Below, piece after piece: positions 1 through 6,578 of a stretch of DNA of 64,000 bases. Under the pieces are notes generated by a model. That model was not told the DNA's origin, did not search any database, and saw nothing but the letters and a program-made list of their open reading frames with translations. Every line of letters begins with the position of its first letter. The stretch's first letter is position 1. Made by a program: the position numbers and the translations under genes. Origin of the DNA: Aromatoleum toluclasticum ATCC 700605 (GTDB taxonomy: Bacteria; Pseudomonadota; Gammaproteobacteria; Burkholderiales; Rhodocyclaceae); assembly GCF_000378245.1 (NCBI RefSeq), contig NZ_KB899496.1, forward strand, positions 248,001 through 312,000. The letters are read 5' to 3'.

Positions 1-688
1 CCTTGTCCGAGTTCATCAGGCGCGCAAGATAATACGTGTTGGCGATCGTCACGCCACACTCGCCTGCCGCCACCGCCTTGATCTGGTCTGTATCGCCGCC
101 TTTCGGGGCACGAGCGAAATTCGCGACCACATTTCTTGCCCAGGTCTCGGTCGCTTCGGCTCCGTTGTGCTTCACGAGAGCCGCTCCGAGAGAAATGTTG
201 TACGGGTGGCTACCCGAGCGCGAGCACACCTTGCCCTTGAGCGCGGGGGCAGCGAGGCTCTCGTAGGTCTGCACGTCGTCAGCCTTGACCGAGTCCTTGT
301 TGTACACGATCACGCGGGCGCGCGTCGAATACGAGTACCAGTTCTCGGCGCGCAGATTCGCGGGGATGCGCTCTTCGAGAACCTTCGACTTCACCGGCGC
401 GAAGATCCCGAGCTCGTCGGCCTTCGCGAGGCGCGATGCATCGACGGTGATGAAAACGTCGGCCGGGCTGTTCGCACCCTCGTTGCGGATGCGCTCGAGG
501 AGTTCGTCTTCCTTGGCCTCGATCCGGTTGATCTTGATGCCGGTCTGTTTCGTGAAGTTCGAATACAAGGCCTCATCTGTCTGGTAATGGCGAGCCGAGT
601 ACAGGTTGAGCTCTGCGTCCGCTGCAATGGCCTGGGTCGAGAGTGCTCCGATGCCGGTGAGGATGGAGGCGATGAGAGTCTTGTTCAT
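1..688 (-). CDS. Fe(III) ABC transporter substrate-binding protein, partial
   Basis: Periplasmic ferric-iron binding protein of the FbpA/FutA/IdiA type, which delivers iron to an ABC importer. The gene starts at 688 and runs off the left edge, leaving about 229 residues without the C-terminus. A Sec signal peptide (MNKTLIASILTGIGALSTQAIA) precedes a mature start with the family pattern LNLYSARHYQTDEALY. Further family segments are SPADVFITVDASRL, GKVCSRSGSHPYN and the late GVTIANTYYLARL, where Tyr residues of this family bind iron. The gene diverges from a DUF2325 gene. Its promoter (TTGCAA, 17-bp spacer, TAGTAT) lies in the shared 124-bp gap next to a Fur-like palindrome, so iron repression is likely but inferred. 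Transporter partners would lie outside the window. Confidence 0.9.
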   Translation of the reverse strand, partial: MNKTLIASILTGIGALSTQAIAADAELNLYSARHYQTDEALYSNFTKQTGIKINRIEAKEDELLERIRNEGANSPADVFITVDASRLAKADELGIFAPVKSKVLEERIPANLRAENWYSYSTRARVIVYNKDSVKADDVQTYESLAAPALKGKVCSRSGSHPYNISLGAALVKHNGAEATETWARNVVANFARAPKGGDTDQIKAVAAGECGVTIANTYYLARLMNSDK

Positions 689-723
689 GTGGTTCCCTTG
701 CGTTGTCATGGGGCGATGGCGCA

Positions 724-794
724 ATACTATCGAGAACAATTCTTACTTGCAAATAGTTCCCATTGAGGGCAGTATAGTTGCGAATGATTCGCAA
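724..794. promoter_or_regulatory. Divergent promoter region with Fur-like palindrome
   Basis: On the minus strand, TTGCAA (752-747), a 17-bp spacer and TAGTAT (729-724) form a good sigma-70 promoter for the iron-binding protein gene. Within its spacer lies a GAGAA/TTCTT-like dyad. On the plus side, a perfect 17-bp palindrome TTGCGAATGATTCGCAA (778-794) directly follows a TATAGT box (773-778) ahead of the DUF2325 gene. Its core matches the 7-1-7 Fur consensus TGATAATnATTATCA at 10 of 14 positions. Control by Fur or a relative is inferred from position and from the iron-transport gene. Confidence 0.55.
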
Positions 795-812
795 TAACCT
801 ATGAGGGATAAG

Positions 813-1142
813 ATGGATGCACTGATTGTGGGAGCAGATCGCCTCGGCAACATTCCAAATGTCTTGTCGGAATTCGGCATTCGCATTGCGGGGCACGTAA
901 GCGGCCGCGAAACCGCGCACCAGCGCCGTACGGCGACCCTGCCCGCCGGCATCGGCATGGTGATCCTCTTTACGGATTTCCTCGGGCACAACGTGATGCA
1001 GCGCTTCCGCGAAGCGGCCAGCAAGGAAGGGGCAGCGGTCGTGTGCTGCAGGCGGTCAGTGTGTGCGCTCCAGCAGGCGCTCGGAAAGCGGGTGGACAGG
1101 AGCGACTGCGCGGCGTGCCGTGCCGACTGCGTCAAGCACTGA
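813..1142 (+). CDS. DUF2325 domain protein
   Basis: Small protein (109 aa) of the DUF2325 family, whose biochemical role is not established. The family pattern is clear: an N-terminal DALIVGADRLGNIP strand-loop, a central HVSGRETAHQRR, the ILFTDFLGHNVM block, and a Cys-containing CRRSVCALQQAL near the C-terminus, followed by CAACRADC with three Cys. The Met at 813 is preferred over the in-frame Met at 801 because AGGG at 804-807 gives a five-base spacing. The gene shares its upstream region with the iron transporter gene, so a role in iron or redox homeostasis is suggested but not shown. Cys clusters at both places could bind metal. Confidence 0.8.
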   Translation: MDALIVGADRLGNIPNVLSEFGIRIAGHVSGRETAHQRRTATLPAGIGMVILFTDFLGHNVMQRFREAASKEGAAVVCCRRSVCALQQALGKRVDRSDCAACRADCVKH

Positions 1143-1183
1143 GGTGGTGCCGGGGAGGGCGCGTCAGCGCACGAATGAGAACC

Positions 1184-2077
1184 TTACAGGCAGGTGAATT
1201 CGATGACGTCGTGACTTTCGGAGGACGATCGGCCCAGCGCGATACGACCGCGTTTTCTCAGGACCACTTCCTCGTGGGAGAGCACGAACTCACGTTCTCG
1301 GTCAATGGCCACAAAGGTGCCGTTGCTGCTCCGGTCGACGAGGACGAATTTGTCGCCGCGCAATTCGATGTAGGCATGTTCGCGGGAGGCCCGCGTGTCC
1401 GTAACGCGAATTTCCGACGAGGCCCCACGACCCAGCCGGACGCTCGGGACTTGGGCATTCAGGGTCAGCACGCGGTCCGCAATGCTCAACCGCAATTCGG
1501 GCGCGTCTTCGGTGTCGAGCTTCACGCTCTGCACGACCGTCAGATCACCCACTGATTCGCAGACGAGTTCGAATGGGGCCGTCAGGCGCGACACGCCGCG
1601 CAAGCTTCTGCTCTGGAGTGGGTTCAGGAGATTGCGCCATTCGGGCTTCAGCTCCCGGGCACTTTGTTCCGATGTTATCGCACGCCCCGGTGCCGCCAGT
1701 TCGAGCAAACGGGCCGCGACATTCACCGTATCGCCGAAGACATCTTCTTCGCTGACTATCACCGTTCCGGTGTGGAACGCGACGCGAGCGGCCATCTTCT
1801 GTCCGGACGCGCGCGGAAGATCCTGAACGACGAAGTGAATCCTTATCGCCGCCTCGGGCGCCCCGTTCGGATCGGAGAACACGGCGAGCAGTCCGTCCCC
1901 GGTATTCTTGATCACTCGGCCGCCACAGGCCTGAATCTCCTGTCGCATCGCCAGCAGGCATTGCTCGACAAGACGGTAAGCGGCGGCGTCCCCTGCGCGC
2001 TCGTAAAGTTGGGTGCTGCCGGCCAGGTCGGCAAAGAACACCGTGCAAGTTTCGGGGAAGGTTTCGGGGACCGTCAT
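1184..2077 (-). CDS. Class III nucleotidyl cyclase with C-terminal FHA domain
   Basis: A 297-aa predicted cytoplasmic signalling enzyme. Residues about 8-185 form a class III adenylate/guanylate cyclase homology domain, with FADLAGST supplying the first metal-binding Asp, KNTGDGLLAVF the second Asp region, and DTVNVAARL the Asn-containing transition-state motif. Residues about 215-290 form a forkhead-associated domain (VRLGRGASSEI, SREHAYIEL, RSSNGTF), a phosphothreonine-recognition module. The start MTVPETF is chosen because the cyclase domain begins at once and GGAAAA precedes it; a longer in-frame start at 2137 has no domain support. A TATAAT on the minus strand (2088-2083) lies only six bases upstream of the ATG, so transcripts from it would be nearly leaderless. 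Converges with the DUF2325 gene. Which nucleotide is cyclised cannot be told here. Confidence 0.88.
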   Translation of the reverse strand: MTVPETFPETCTVFFADLAGSTQLYERAGDAAAYRLVEQCLLAMRQEIQACGGRVIKNTGDGLLAVFSDPNGAPEAAIRIHFVVQDLPRASGQKMAARVAFHTGTVIVSEEDVFGDTVNVAARLLELAAPGRAITSEQSARELKPEWRNLLNPLQSRSLRGVSRLTAPFELVCESVGDLTVVQSVKLDTEDAPELRLSIADRVLTLNAQVPSVRLGRGASSEIRVTDTRASREHAYIELRGDKFVLVDRSSNGTFVAIDREREFVLSHEEVVLRKRGRIALGRSSSESHDVIEFTCL

Positions 2078-2162
2078 TTTTCCATTATAGAGAAAGCGGG
2101 CTGTGCACAACGCACATTCGTCCCGGGAATGGCGCAATTTGGGGCGTGGCGAAGCATTCCGC

Positions 2163-2197
2163 TATAATTTGCACATACAAGTTTCCGGGTGGAAACT
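2163..2197 (+). promoter_or_regulatory. Putative infA promoter with adjacent inverted repeat
   Basis: TATAAT at 2163-2168 with TTGGGG 18 bases upstream is a plausible promoter pointing to infA. It is followed by the exact inverted repeat AGTTTCC-GGGT-GGAAACT at 2180-2197, which would form a hairpin at the very 5' end of the transcript or serve as an operator. This leaves an untranslated leader of roughly 220 nt before infA. The rest of the 2078-2398 gap holds no gene that I can support. Confidence 0.45.
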
Positions 2198-2398
2198 CGT
2201 TCTGTTGCAAGCTCTGCCGGTTGTGCCGGTTATTCCCGACCTCACCGCGAAAACGTCGTCGCCCTGCGGTCTTGCATTGCTCCGTTTGTCTGGATCGTTC
2301 CGGTGCATCCTGATTGCAGTCGTTCGCAATGGGATCGCTCGGGGTGCGGAGGATGGGCCGTTGGTCAGCCGGATATTGCCTGTTTTCGAGGAGTTGAA

Positions 2399-2668
2399 AT
2401 GGCAAAGGAAGAACTGCTGGAGATGGAAGGCGTCGTGAATGAAGTGCTTCCCGATACGCGTTTCCGCGTGACCTTGGAGAACGGGGTGGAAGTGCAGGCA
2501 TACGCGTCAGGAAAAATGCGCAAGCATCGCATCCGGATTCTCGCCGGCGACAAGGTAAGCGTCGAGTTGTCGCCGTACGATCTGACGAAGGCCCGCATCA
2601 GTTTCCGCCACAAGGAAGAGCGGAGCGACGCACCTCCCCCGCCTCCCCGCCAGTTTCGCGGGCGCTGA
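2399..2668 (+). CDS. infA: Translation initiation factor IF-1 (extended C-terminus)
   Basis: IF-1 binds the 30S A site and helps IF-2 and IF-3 select the initiator tRNA. The 89-aa product starts [18 protein letters not shown] and shows the S1/OB fold motifs [33 protein letters not shown] and RISFRHK. Standard IF-1 is about 72 aa; this copy carries an extra proline-rich tail ([14 protein letters not shown]), a form found in beta-proteobacteria that often keep a second infA outside the ribosomal protein cluster. That ribosomal cluster is not in the window, so whether this is a second copy is inferred. GAGGAG at 2388-2393 sets the start. It stands alone, with a long leader upstream. Confidence 0.93.
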   Translation: MAKEELLEMEGVVNEVLPDTRFRVTLENGVEVQAYASGKMRKHRIRILAGDKVSVELSPYDLTKARISFRHKEERSDAPPPPPRQFRGR

Positions 2669-2708
2669 ATTCTCCCCTCGAGTCGCTGAGGACGCCCCGC
2701 GTGCGCCC

Positions 2709-3704
2709 TCAGCGAAAGAAGCGCTGCTCGGCGTTGTCCCCGATTGTCATCCCCGTCGCCTTGGCCCTGGACAGCAGTTCCCAGAAATAGCGATACGACG
2801 CCCGATCATGGAGCTTCCCATGGTGCTGGGTCGGACCCCAGCCGACAGCCTGGGCGCCGACGAGAATCTCGACGGCAGCTTCAACCTCGGAAAAATCGGG
2901 GCGCATCGCCTCAACGATGGGGCGGATCTGGTTCGGATGGATGCTCCACATTCGCAGATAGCCGAACTCGCGGCGCGCGCGCTCGGCATCCCGGCGGATG
3001 TACTCGAGATCCTTGAGTTCCGTGGTGACGTTATGTGACGGGACGACGCCGTTGCCGAGTGCCGCCGCCGCGATCTCCGCTTTCGCCCGGACGACGAGCG
3101 GGTGAGTGAATTGCCCCGGACTAGTCATTGCGTTTCCCGGGATTGCTCCATGGTGTCCGGACACGAAGTCCATGAGTCCGAAATCGAGCGACTCCACGCT
3201 GTCCAGGGCGGCGATCTCCCACGCCTCGTGCAGTGCGCCATGTGTTTCGATCAGCACGTGAACGGGAATCGGCTTGTCGATTCCGTTCGATTTCTCGATC
3301 TCGCGCAAGGCCTGAATCTGGTCCCCTGCGTCCGCCGCCGAGCGCACCTTGGGCAAGGTGATGAAGGCAAGGCGCCGGCCCGCCTGTCCAACGAGAATTT
3401 CGAGATCCTGCTTCCAGCGGCTGTGGGTGATGTCGTGAATGCGCGCTCCGACGCGCCCGAAACGATTGTCCGTCGACAGGATCATTTCGGCTGCCATCGT
3501 GGCGTGTTCGGCCTCCGCTCCGGCATGCGCGCCGTCCTCACAGTCGCACGTCACGTCGAAAATCGGCCCGAGTTCCTGCTGAAGCTGCAAGGCCTTGCGC
3601 ATCAGCTTCTCAGAACCGGCATAGTGGTCGACGGCGGGGAGGGCGGGGAAGGGCTTTTCCCCGGCGAAAAGAACGTCGGCAGGGTGTTGCATGACTTTGT
3701 CCAT
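2709..3704 (-). CDS. HpcH/HpaI aldolase / CoA-ester lyase family protein
   Basis: A 331-aa TIM-barrel lyase of the citrate lyase beta / malyl-CoA lyase group, which cleaves or forms acyl-CoA esters such as malyl- or citramalyl-CoA with Mg2+. Family patterns include VTCDCEDGAHAG (acidic metal region), RVGARIHD, FITLPKVRS, VLIETHGALHEAWEIA with the conserved Glu, DFGLMDFVSGHH and MWSIHPNQIRPIV. The exact substrate cannot be read from the sequence. It lies downstream of mdh on the same strand, but an intrinsic terminator separates the two, so it is probably transcribed partly on its own. The start is uncertain between the Met at 3704 and the Met four codons on (MQHPADVLFAG), as no strong ribosome binding site is seen. 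A malate/acetate-related reaction would fit the TCA neighbourhood. Confidence 0.85.
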   Translation of the reverse strand: MDKVMQHPADVLFAGEKPFPALPAVDHYAGSEKLMRKALQLQQELGPIFDVTCDCEDGAHAGAEAEHATMAAEMILSTDNRFGRVGARIHDITHSRWKQDLEILVGQAGRRLAFITLPKVRSAADAGDQIQALREIEKSNGIDKPIPVHVLIETHGALHEAWEIAALDSVESLDFGLMDFVSGHHGAIPGNAMTSPGQFTHPLVVRAKAEIAAAALGNGVVPSHNVTTELKDLEYIRRDAERARREFGYLRMWSIHPNQIRPIVEAMRPDFSEVEAAVEILVGAQAVGWGPTQHHGKLHDRASYRYFWELLSRAKATGMTIGDNAEQRFFR

Positions 3705-3743
3705 AAATGTCTCGGGAGCACGATTCTGCTGAAACTGGCGGGC

Positions 3744-3775
3744 AAAAAAAAGCCGCGGCGCATTGCCGCGGCTTT
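3744..3775 (-). terminator. Intrinsic terminator of mdh
   Basis: Perfect 11-bp stem AAAGCCGCGGC / GCCGCGGCTTT (3749-3759, 3765-3775) with a GCATT loop. Read on the minus strand it is followed by a run of at least eight T residues (complement of the A tract 3744-3751), so it ends mdh transcription before the CoA-ester lyase gene. Confidence 0.9.
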
Positions 3776-3799
3776 CCGCTGAAGGCTTGCGCCGGCGGA

Positions 3800-4789
3800 T
3801 TACTTCAGCATGTCGGCAACTGCTGCGCGCTCGTCTTCGAGCTCGGTGAGAGTCTTGTTGATCTTCTCACGCGAATATTCGTCGATCTCGAGACCCTGGA
3901 TGATCTTGAATTCGCCGTTCTTGCACTCGCAGGGGAAGCCGAACACGACGCCGGCCGGAATGCCGTAGGAACCGTCGGACGGAACTCCCATGGTGACCCA
4001 GTCGTCGGAGCCGAGGGCCCAGTCGTGCATGTGATCGATCGCAGCGTTTGCGGCCGAAGCAGCGGACGACAGGCCGCGTGCGTCGATGATCGCAGCACCG
4101 CGCTTGCCGACCGTCGGCAGGAAGACGTCGTTGTTCCAGGCATGATCGTTAACGAGTGCCTTGACGGAATCGCCGTTCGACGTGCAGAAGCGGTAGTCGG
4201 CGTACATCGTGGGCGAGTGGTTGCCCCACACGACCATCTTCTTCAGGCTCGACACCGTACGGCCGGTCCTGGCGGCGAGCTGCGACAGCGCGCGGTTGTG
4301 GTCCAGGCGCAGCATGCCGTGGTAGTTGTTCGGGTTGGTGCGGCCGACCTTCCTGGCAGCAGCAGCGGCGATGTAGGCATTCGTGTTGCACGGGTTGCCG
4401 ACGACGAGAACCTTGACAGTCTCCTTGGCGTTCTCGGCAATTGCCTTGCCCTGAACCGTGAAGATCGCGCCGTTTGCGGTCAGCAGGTCGGCACGCTCCA
4501 TGCCGGGGCCGCGCGGACGGGCACCCACGAGCAGGCAGTAGTCGGCATCCTTGAATGCGACGTTCGGGTCGTCGGTCGCAACCATGCCGGCGAGCAGCGG
4601 GAAGGCGCAGTCTTCCAGCTCCATCATCACGCCCTTGACCGCCTTCTGGGCTTGCGGCAGATCGAGCAGTTGCAGGATCACGGGCTGATCTTTGCCCAGC
4701 ATTTCGCCGCTGGCGATGCGGAACAGCAGGCTGTATCCGATCTGGCCGGCAGCGCCGGTAACAGCGACACGGACGGGGGCTTTGCTCAT
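3800..4789 (-). CDS. mdh: Malate dehydrogenase (NAD-dependent)
   Basis: TCA-cycle enzyme oxidising malate to oxaloacetate in the cytoplasm. At 329 aa it matches the LDH-like MDH type common in beta-proteobacteria. It has the Rossmann motif [10 protein letters not shown] (residues 11-20), the substrate-binding loop [11 protein letters not shown] (about 89-99), NPCNTNA, and the catalytic Asp163 (RLDHNRA) and His191 (VWGNHSP) pair. [10 protein letters not shown] is chosen as the start since GGAGTA lies seven bases upstream and the family begins here; the in-frame extension to 4921 crosses the regulatory region. It diverges from the GntR regulator across a 222-bp gap holding a perfect palindrome and is closed by an intrinsic terminator. 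Confidence 0.97.
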   Translation of the reverse strand: MSKAPVRVAVTGAAGQIGYSLLFRIASGEMLGKDQPVILQLLDLPQAQKAVKGVMMELEDCAFPLLAGMVATDDPNVAFKDADYCLLVGARPRGPGMERADLLTANGAIFTVQGKAIAENAKETVKVLVVGNPCNTNAYIAAAAARKVGRTNPNNYHGMLRLDHNRALSQLAARTGRTVSSLKKMVVWGNHSPTMYADYRFCTSNGDSVKALVNDHAWNNDVFLPTVGKRGAAIIDARGLSSAASAANAAIDHMHDWALGSDDWVTMGVPSDGSYGIPAGVVFGFPCECKNGEFKIIQGLEIDEYSREKINKTLTELEDERAAVADMLK

Positions 4790-4947
4790 CTGAGTACTCC
4801 CTCTAAAGCGATTTGAAGAGAAGACGGTTTTGATTGTAGATGTTGCGCCCGCGATTGCAGCTCGGCGTTCGACTTTGGAAACCTTGAATGCGGGTTCCGG
4901 GCGGGAGGATGGTAGAAGCAAGTCCGGTGCGTGTCAATTAATGTCAC

Positions 4948-4977
4948 TTGTCTTATATAAGACATCAGACTGATAAT
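4948..4977 (+). promoter_or_regulatory. gntR promoter overlapped by 16-bp palindrome
   Basis: TTGTCT (4948-4953), an 18-bp spacer and GATAAT (4972-4977) form a promoter for the GntR gene. The perfect palindrome TGTCTTATATAAGACA (4949-4964) covers the -35 box and half of the spacer. GntR/HutC-type proteins bind AT-centred palindromes of this size, so autoregulation, and possibly control of divergent mdh, is likely though inferred. Confidence 0.65.
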
Positions 4978-5011
4978 GGACGGTTCGAAAATTTTGTGAT
5001 GAAATGCGCCC

Positions 5012-5740
5012 ATGGCACAGGAATCCCCAACCTTCAGTCCGCTTTACCGGCAGATCAAGAGCCTGATTCTTCAGGCACTTGAGTCGGGCGAATGGCGCCC
5101 CGGGCAGGTGATTCCGAGCGAGCAGGAGCTCGCCTCGCGATTCAGCGTTTCCCAGGGAACGGTTCGCAAGGCGATAGACGAGATGGCAGCCGAGAACCTT
5201 CTCGTGCGCAAGCAGGGCAAAGGCACGTTCGTTGCGTCGCATAACGACCCGCGCGCACTGTTCCGGTTCCTGCGTCTCGTTCCGATGGATGGCGATCTCG
5301 CTCATCCCCAGAGCGTGCCGATGGACTGCTGGCGCGCCAAGGCGGGACAGGAAGCTTCACGCATGCTCGGCATCGAGCAGGGCGAACCCATCATCATCGT
5401 GCGTCGCCTGCTGAGGTTCGCGCAAAAGCCCGTGGTGATCGATGAGATCTATCTCCCGGGCGAGATTTTCCAGGGGCTGACCCTCGAAGTGTTGCAGAGC
5501 TGGAACGGCTCGCTCTACAGCCTGTTCGAAACGCGCTTCGGGTTGCGCATGATCCGCGCCCAAGAGCGGATTCGTGCCGTCGCGGCCGATCGGTCGACGA
5601 GCGACACGCTGCGGGTACAGGAAGGTACCCCGCTCCTGTCGGTCGAGCGGGTGACGTACACCTATGGCGATAGGCCGGTCGAATGGCGGCGCGGCCTTTA
5701 TTCCACGGCCGAGCATTTTTATCTGAATGAACTGAATTGA
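5012..5740 (+). CDS. GntR family transcriptional regulator (HutC/UTRA type)
   Basis: A 242-aa regulator with an N-terminal winged helix (about residues 9-75: SPLYRQIKSLI, IPSEQELASRFSVSQGTVRKA, VRKQGKGTFV) and a C-terminal UTRA ligand-binding domain (about 95-240: PIIIVRRLLRF, VIDEIYLPGEIF, TPLLSVERVTY). Sitting between divergent mdh and the sdh-gltA-odh genes, it is the obvious candidate regulator of the TCA block, a role proposed for GntR proteins in this position in beta-proteobacteria. The effector is unknown. A perfect palindrome overlaps its promoter, consistent with autoregulation. The ATG at 5012 is the first residue of the GntR alignment. Confidence 0.9.
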   Translation: MAQESPTFSPLYRQIKSLILQALESGEWRPGQVIPSEQELASRFSVSQGTVRKAIDEMAAENLLVRKQGKGTFVASHNDPRALFRFLRLVPMDGDLAHPQSVPMDCWRAKAGQEASRMLGIEQGEPIIIVRRLLRFAQKPVVIDEIYLPGEIFQGLTLEVLQSWNGSLYSLFETRFGLRMIRAQERIRAVAADRSTSDTLRVQEGTPLLSVERVTYTYGDRPVEWRRGLYSTAEHFYLNELN

Positions 5741-5752
5741 GCGCGCGGTGCG

Positions 5753-5781
5753 GCGGAATGAATACATTCCGCGTATATAAT
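5753..5781 (+). promoter_or_regulatory. sdh operon promoter with inverted repeat
   Basis: TATAAT at 5776-5781 sits about 65 bases before sdhC. Directly upstream, the inverted repeat GCGGAATG-AATA-CATTCCGC (5753-5772) occupies the -35/spacer position, where no good -35 hexamer is seen, suggesting an activator- or repressor-controlled promoter. The -10 element lies within GTATATAAT, sharing the TATATAA core of the palindrome upstream of gntR. Confidence 0.5.
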
Positions 5782-5845
5782 TCTCGCGCTTTGCAAGTTG
5801 GGAGAACCGCGTCGGGCAACCGTCGCTAAATTAGGGGTAAACAAT

Positions 5846-6235
5846 ATGTCAGAAGCCATAGCGCCAAAGCAGCGGCCCAAATTCCTGGCCCTGCACGAAA
5901 TCCGGCTCCCATTGCCGGGTATCGTTTCCATCCTTCATCGGGTCAGCGGGGCAGGGCTGTTCCTGATGCTGCCGTTCCTCCTGTACCTGCTCGATCGCAG
6001 CCTCGCTTCGCCCGAGTCCTTCGCGGCGTACAAGAGCGTTGTCGGCAACCCGCTCGTCAAGATTCTCCTGTTGGGTTTGCTCTGGGCCTACACGCACCAC
6101 TTCTGTGCCGGCATCCGTTTCCTGCTGCTCGATCTTCACAAGGGCATCGACCTGCAGTCGGCCCGTAACAGCTCGCGCATCGTGCTGGTTGTCAGCATCG
6201 CGCTGACCGTGATGATTGGGGTGAAGCTATGGTAA
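5846..6235 (+). CDS. sdhC: Succinate dehydrogenase cytochrome b556 subunit
   Basis: Membrane anchor subunit of complex II, which passes electrons from succinate to ubiquinone via haem b. The 129-aa product shows the SdhC signature RPLPGIVSILHRVSG-like segment (RLPLPGIVSILHRVSG) including the conserved Ser/Arg near the quinone site, and WAYTHHFCAGIRFLLLD with the haem-ligand His region. Three hydrophobic membrane segments fall at about residues 34-54, 70-92 and 107-127. The start at 5846 is chosen because AGGGG at 5833-5837 precedes it. First gene of sdhCDAB-E; its end overlaps sdhD by seven bases. Confidence 0.96.
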   Translation: MSEAIAPKQRPKFLALHEIRLPLPGIVSILHRVSGAGLFLMLPFLLYLLDRSLASPESFAAYKSVVGNPLVKILLLGLLWAYTHHFCAGIRFLLLDLHKGIDLQSARNSSRIVLVVSIALTVMIGVKLW

Positions 6236-6576
6236 ATCGCATTGTCGTCGGCGCTCACTACGGGCTGCGCGACTGGATCGCGCAGCGCGCAACGGCGCTG
6301 TTCATGGTGGTGTTCACCATCCTTTTTGCCGCCGCTGCGCTGGGCCTGCCGGAAATGAACTATCAGGTCTGGTCCGGCCTGTTCCGTAACGGCATCGTGC
6401 GGTTCTTCGCATTCCTGTTCTTCCTCGCGCTCTTTTATCACGCCTGGATCGGGGTGCGTGACATCTGGATGGATTACGTCAAGCCGGTCGGTGTGCGTCT
6501 GGCCCTGCATCTTGTAACGATTTTCCTGCTCGTCGGCTATGCCGGCTGGGCTGCGCAGATTCTTTGGAGGCTGTGA
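6229..6576 (+). CDS. sdhD: Succinate dehydrogenase membrane anchor subunit
   Basis: Second integral membrane subunit of succinate:quinone oxidoreductase, 115 aa. It has the SdhD pattern [17 protein letters not shown] near the N-terminus, three hydrophobic helices (about 18-38, 54-76, 88-112), [18 protein letters not shown] with the His and Asp-Tyr of the family, and a short C-terminus. Overlap with sdhC implies translational coupling. sdhA begins two bases after the stop. Confidence 0.95.
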   Translation: MVNRIVVGAHYGLRDWIAQRATALFMVVFTILFAAAALGLPEMNYQVWSGLFRNGIVRFFAFLFFLALFYHAWIGVRDIWMDYVKPVGVRLALHLVTIFLLVGYAGWAAQILWRL

Positions 6577-6578
6577 GC

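Noticed and set aside
2683-2715. Inverted repeat TCGCTGAGG / CCTCAGCGA between infA and the CoA-ester lyase as a terminator
   Set aside because: The 15-base loop and lack of a T tract on either strand do not fit an intrinsic terminator, and its right arm overlaps the lyase stop region.
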